64,000 nt of DNA, from the NCBI GenBank assembly GCA_009746045.1, contig RPFO01000389.1, positions 2,193,638-2,257,637 of the forward strand. The letters run 5' to 3'. The first letter of the stretch is position 1. Every line of letters starts with the position of its first letter. This document shows positions 61,024 through 64,000 of this stretch, piece by piece. Made by a program: the position numbers and the translations under genes. The notes under the pieces were generated by a model. That model worked only from the letters and a program-made list of their open reading frames with translations. It was not told where the DNA came from and searched no databases. This DNA is from Mesostigma viride (taxonomy: Eukaryota; Streptophyta; Mesostigmatophyceae; Mesostigmatales; Mesostigmataceae).

Positions 61024-61590
61024 TGAGGCCAGATTGCATGTGGCTTGCGTTCCTTGACGTTGGCCCAGCTCAACCTGTAAACATGCCTGGGATTACTCTC
61101 CAAGGCCACAAGGCAGGAACGATTGGCATCTTCCACACAGGTCACCACCCCATTCTGCCACTTGCCCCTCTTGCCCTGCATTGATGGCTCCTTCCACATT
61201 CTGACCTTCAGCCCCACCTGAGGCCTCAGCACTTTCCAGCCCCTATCCCTACGTCTCAACTGAGCAAACACCCTGTCTGCTTTCCCATAGTCCTTACTTG
61301 CAAGCCTGGACCACTTCCTGGGCTAGCATCCCAAACTGCAGTGCTACATACAGGATTGACAGCCACCCCGTCATAATAGTAGTTTATTCGGAGGTTCAGC
61401 TGTTCTTCCACCTGCCTGGTCCACACTGCCCTCTCCAAAGCAGATGCTACCAGTGGCACCTTAGGTTCTGCCAGCACTACGGTCTTGACCTCCCTGATGG
61501 ATCTCTCCACAGCACCTTGCTGTCCATAGTTAGCATTTTGGGCAACCAATATGCTAAGTGGATGCAGTTTGGAAAGACCTTTCCATTGCC
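60978..61590 (-). pseudogene. Copia C integrase, C-terminal part
   Basis: 61590-61270 gives ANYGQQGAVERSIREVKT (catalytic Glu region) and LNLRINYYYDGVAVNP. 61271-60978 gives RDRGWKVLRPQVGLKVRMWK and SCLVALESNPRHVYRLSW, the C-terminal domain. Two frames are used. Confidence 0.75.
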
Positions 61591-62172
61591 GTGCTGACCG
61601 CCTGAAACAGACAAGGGACGAGAAAGATATGAGGTCCCGAAGTCCTGGCCGTCCGTGGCCGACTAGGGTGCAGTCCTCTGGTATAGTGGACAGGACACGT
61701 GGCAGGCCGTGCCTGCACAGGCTTAGCCAGACTATCACGTGACTGTGGTCCACGTAGACCAGGAGGAGCAGCAGCCTGTGACTGGTGGGGTACTGGAGCT
61801 GGCACAGGACTGCAAGGATACTAGACCTTGCAGGCTTGTGACAGGTCCTGTACTTCCTAGGTTGCAGAGTCTAGGCAAATCCAGCTCGTCCTGGCTCTGC
61901 ACTGATGCCAGTGGACGTTGGGGATTTGCTTGCACGCCTGCACGTGCCTCGTCACGCCGATGGGAACGAGGAACAACGCAAAGGATATAGCTTGGTCATG
62001 GGGGATGACCAGCTATCTTGGCAAGCACGAACCGTGGGCGCCCACATTGGACGTGGAAGTGACCACCGTGGTCGTGACTTGGTGCACGGGTTAAAAGGTT
62101 GCTCAGGCCTTGCAACTTTGGCTCATCCCGTTGTGCGTGAAAGACCAGGAGCTCACGCTCTGGGCTTTGTTG
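61591..62172. other. Unrelated segment inside the Copia C integrase region
   Basis: About 580 bp without match to integrase. The flanking integrase pieces overlap in alignment (both include the TPRE(A/S)HG-equivalent position), so two copies were probably joined here. Confidence 0.4.
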
Positions 62173-62388
62173 CTAACTTCCATGGCTCTCCCTGGGTGTG
62201 ACCAACAGCTTGCATGGCAGTTGCTCCTGCTGTGACAGTAGGCACTCAAACTGAATATCAGCCTGCACTGCCTTGTACACCCCAAAGCCTGGTAAGAGAG
62301 TCTGCAAGCCCAGCAGCAGGGTGTTCCCCTTCATATCTGGCAGAATCTGGAGCAGCCTGTACCTGCTAAATCTGTCCACTGCCAACAA
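62173..62388 (-). pseudogene. Integrase core fragment
   Basis: It reads LAVDRFSRYRLLQILPD, VQADIQFECLL (second Asp) and LLVTPRESHG, parallel to CVDRYTKYKV and QVDMQF in copy A. It is cut on its 5' side by the LINE 3' end. Confidence 0.7.
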
Positions 62389-62390
62389 TA

Positions 62391-62533
62391 TATATATTAA
62401 AAATATAATTACTTACAGCAGAGTGAAATCACTCAAACCAAAACAAACGCCCAGCTAGAAACCTATATACAGAGCCATGTCAAAGCTCTATACTACGATA
62501 AGACCAATGGAAACGCCTACTAACGGGAGGAAC
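62391..62533 (-). other. 3' UTR and AT-rich tail of the LINE
   Basis: On the minus strand the stop codon at 62534 is followed by about 140 bp ending in an A/T-rich tail (TATATATTAAAAATATAATT region) that abuts Copia C. Confidence 0.5.
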
Positions 62534-64000
62534 CTAATAGCCCTGCTGCACCGCAAAATCAGCCCGCGTACGGCGGAGCATGATGTCAGCCATGGCCCGA
62601 GTCAGCGCCACCGACAAGCGCTGACGCCAATATGACGTCCAGGTCCGCGCCGACCATGGGGCCCGCTGGCCCTCCAGGTCCAGCCGGTCCTCCCGGAGCC
62701 GGCAACACTCCTTGAAGAAGGCGGAGGTCAGGGGCCCCATGGCCCCAAACTCCTCCAGGACAAAGGGCACCACACGATGGTGCCCGACGTCGCCGTAGGC
62801 CAGGAGCTTGGCCCGCTCCGCCCGGTCCGCCGTGTAACCTGCCGTGAGGGAGGCCCCAGCCACGTGGCTAAGAGCCAAGGGCCGCGCCACCGAAACGTCA
62901 ATAAGCAGATGCCGGCCACCCCCCTCAAAGTCCAGCACCACGATGTCAGGCCGGTGGTTGGGGGAATAGAAGGCAGCGCCATCCGCATCCTCGGACCGGA
63001 TGTTCGCGTGGGGGAAAACCGACCGAATCATGGCGAGCACCACCGTCAGGAGGACAGTGTGCAAATACAAATACCAATTCTGATTCTGTTGGCCCCCCAT
63101 GCAGGCAAGGTAGTGAGTCCCCGTGGGATCCAGCGGCTGCCCACAGCTACCACAAGGCCGCCCGGCCGGAACAAGAGGCTGCGGGGCAAATAGCTGGTGC
63201 CGGAGCGCCACCGAGTAGTGGCTGGGAGCCAAGGCGAATGGGGGGGCCATGGGAAGAGCACGAAGGTACGCCGAGCCCACACTCCGCAAGGAAAGCGAGA
63301 ACAGCCACGCACGTCCCTGGGCGTTGAGGTCCGCGAAAAGAGCAATCCAATCAGCCGTGTGCAGAATACCCGCGTAGGTTTTCTGGTGTTTATCGATGAC
63401 GCGAGCAGGGAATGCGGCGGGAGATTGAACGGAGGCGACCGAGGGAGTGCCGCGAGGGAGGTGGCGCTGTACCGCCTGAGCGGCACGGACGGGAGAACAG
63501 GCCTGCTGGATCTCAGCATAGGCCTCCTGGATGGCGGTGACGAAGGGCAAAGGGCTGCTGGGGTCCAGGAGGTCAGGCGCTGCCGTTGCCAAAAGGGGCA
63601 GGAGCCGGCAGCTTTCCGCCCACGACTGAGCGACGGAGCCCAAAAATGCTGCTGGGGCCAGCCGGGCGGCACGAGTCAGACCGCAGCCACCCATCCGTGC
63701 AGGCAGGGAGGCAATGCGAATAGCATGTGGCGGGAGGTCGGGGCCCGGGACCAGCTGCGCCAAGGCCGACTGGATGCGTTCGTCGTGGCCCTCGGCGGCC
63801 AGCCGGACCTGAGCCGGAAGAGCGCCCCGGAGCCAGTGAACGACGCGAGGGTGAGCGCAAAACCACAGAAGCAGACCCTTGGTCTGCGAATCATGAAGGC
63901 GCGCAATCAAGGGCAGTACCTCAGTGCGTGCCTCGAGGGCGGCCCGCAGAGCATCGATGACAAACGCGGGGTCGCCAACCGGAACGCCGAGGACCTCCAA
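62534..64000 (-). CDS. LINE polyprotein C-terminus with zinc finger and restriction-like endonuclease (continues off window)
   Basis: 488 aa open to the window edge, without the RT itself, which would lie to the right. Features: ARMGGCGLTRAARLAP block, CGSCGQPLDPTGTHYLAC finger (CX2CX9HX3C), MGGQQNQNWYLYLH, then NHRPDIVVLDFEGG and HLLIDVSVARP, the PD-(D/E)xK endonuclease pattern of R2/R4/Dualen-type LINEs that nicks the target for reverse transcription. The end reads RRTRADFAVQQGY. The frame is intact. It could be an active element. Confidence 0.82.
   Translation of the reverse strand: MEVLGVPVGDPAFVIDALRAALEARTEVLPLIARLHDSQTKGLLLWFCAHPRVVHWLRGALPAQVRLAAEGHDERIQSALAQLVPGPDLPPHAIRIASLPARMGGCGLTRAARLAPAAFLGSVAQSWAESCRLLPLLATAAPDLLDPSSPLPFVTAIQEAYAEIQQACSPVRAAQAVQRHLPRGTPSVASVQSPAAFPARVIDKHQKTYAGILHTADWIALFADLNAQGRAWLFSLSLRSVGSAYLRALPMAPPFALAPSHYSVALRHQLFAPQPLVPAGRPCGSCGQPLDPTGTHYLACMGGQQNQNWYLYLHTVLLTVVLAMIRSVFPHANIRSEDADGAAFYSPNHRPDIVVLDFEGGGRHLLIDVSVARPLALSHVAGASLTAGYTADRAERAKLLAYGDVGHHRVVPFVLEEFGAMGPLTSAFFKECCRLREDRLDLEGQRAPWSARTWTSYWRQRLSVALTRAMADIMLRRTRADFAVQQGY

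Larger units (their letters stand above)
58173..62390 (-). mobile_element. Copia copy C (minus strand), pol and 3' UTR
   Basis: Read on the minus strand: integrase pieces, protease-like domain, RT, RNase H, 3' UTR. It is the same family type as A (INT-PR-RT order, DTN, HGDD) but clearly diverged. gag and LTRs are not seen. A LINE 3' end meets its 5' side at about 62390, and a gag-only element sits in its 3' UTR. Confidence 0.8.

Overview
This is a nuclear eukaryotic window, most likely from a green alga (Chlorophyta-like); the species cannot be named from the sequence. The evidence is a spliced ELOF1 gene with GT-AG introns, a tyrosine-recombinase retroelement of the PAT/Ngaro/Kangaroo type, piggyBac, pogo, Copia and two sorts of LINE, and no bacterial-style operons. 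About four fifths of the recognisable content is mobile DNA. The only confident cellular gene is ELOF1 at 41656-43527, with four exons including a 22-nt microexon.

Layout: 1-1008 is unassigned. 1009-6509 is a complete split-direct-repeat YR retroelement (gag-like ORF; RT, RNase H and tyrosine recombinase). 6510-7702 and 11010-12409 hold decayed retroelement sequence, split by an apparently intact piggyBac element (7707-11005). 12410-15168 is the 3' part and LTR of an old Copia copy (here D), broken by a 613-bp foldback element, and it abuts a broken pogo-type transposase (to 16382). 16383-19020 is non-coding mosaic with duplicated blocks. 19021-35508 is a Copia copy (B) into which a second copy of the same family (A, 19875-31049, TSD AATTT) has jumped. 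A itself carries a gag-only LTR element (23252-26116, TSD GTGTG) and a 447-bp MITE (21395-21841). B carries an inverted gag/integrase block. 35509-41640 is a LINE remnant, microsatellites and dispersed repeats. 43528-53734 is LINE ORF1 fragments, repeat families and a 342-bp tandem duplication. 53735-55108 and 62534-64000 are C-terminal pieces of LINEs with a restriction-like endonuclease. 55449-58172 is a second gag-only LTR element (TSD CATGG) next to a minus-strand Copia copy (C, 58173-62390).

The most unusual system is the Copia family seen as A, B, C and D. Its LTRs end AGTT...AACT instead of TG...CA. It has an extra 249-250 aa ORF between the 5' LTR and gag. Its pol order reads integrase, retropepsin-like domain, RT, RNase H, with DTN in place of DTG in the protease and HGDD in place of YxDD in RT. 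Its 3' UTR keeps a tRNA T-arm-like hairpin with compensatory stem changes. Copy B holds gag in both orientations (arms of about 950 bp) between the remains of its LTRs, so read-through would give a long hairpin RNA, which is a natural candidate for a small-RNA source against the family.

Most pol genes are frameshifted, several times at homopolymers, so sequencing error cannot be excluded for single-base breaks. Nested insertions are dated relative to each other from target-site duplications and from empty sites present elsewhere in the same window.
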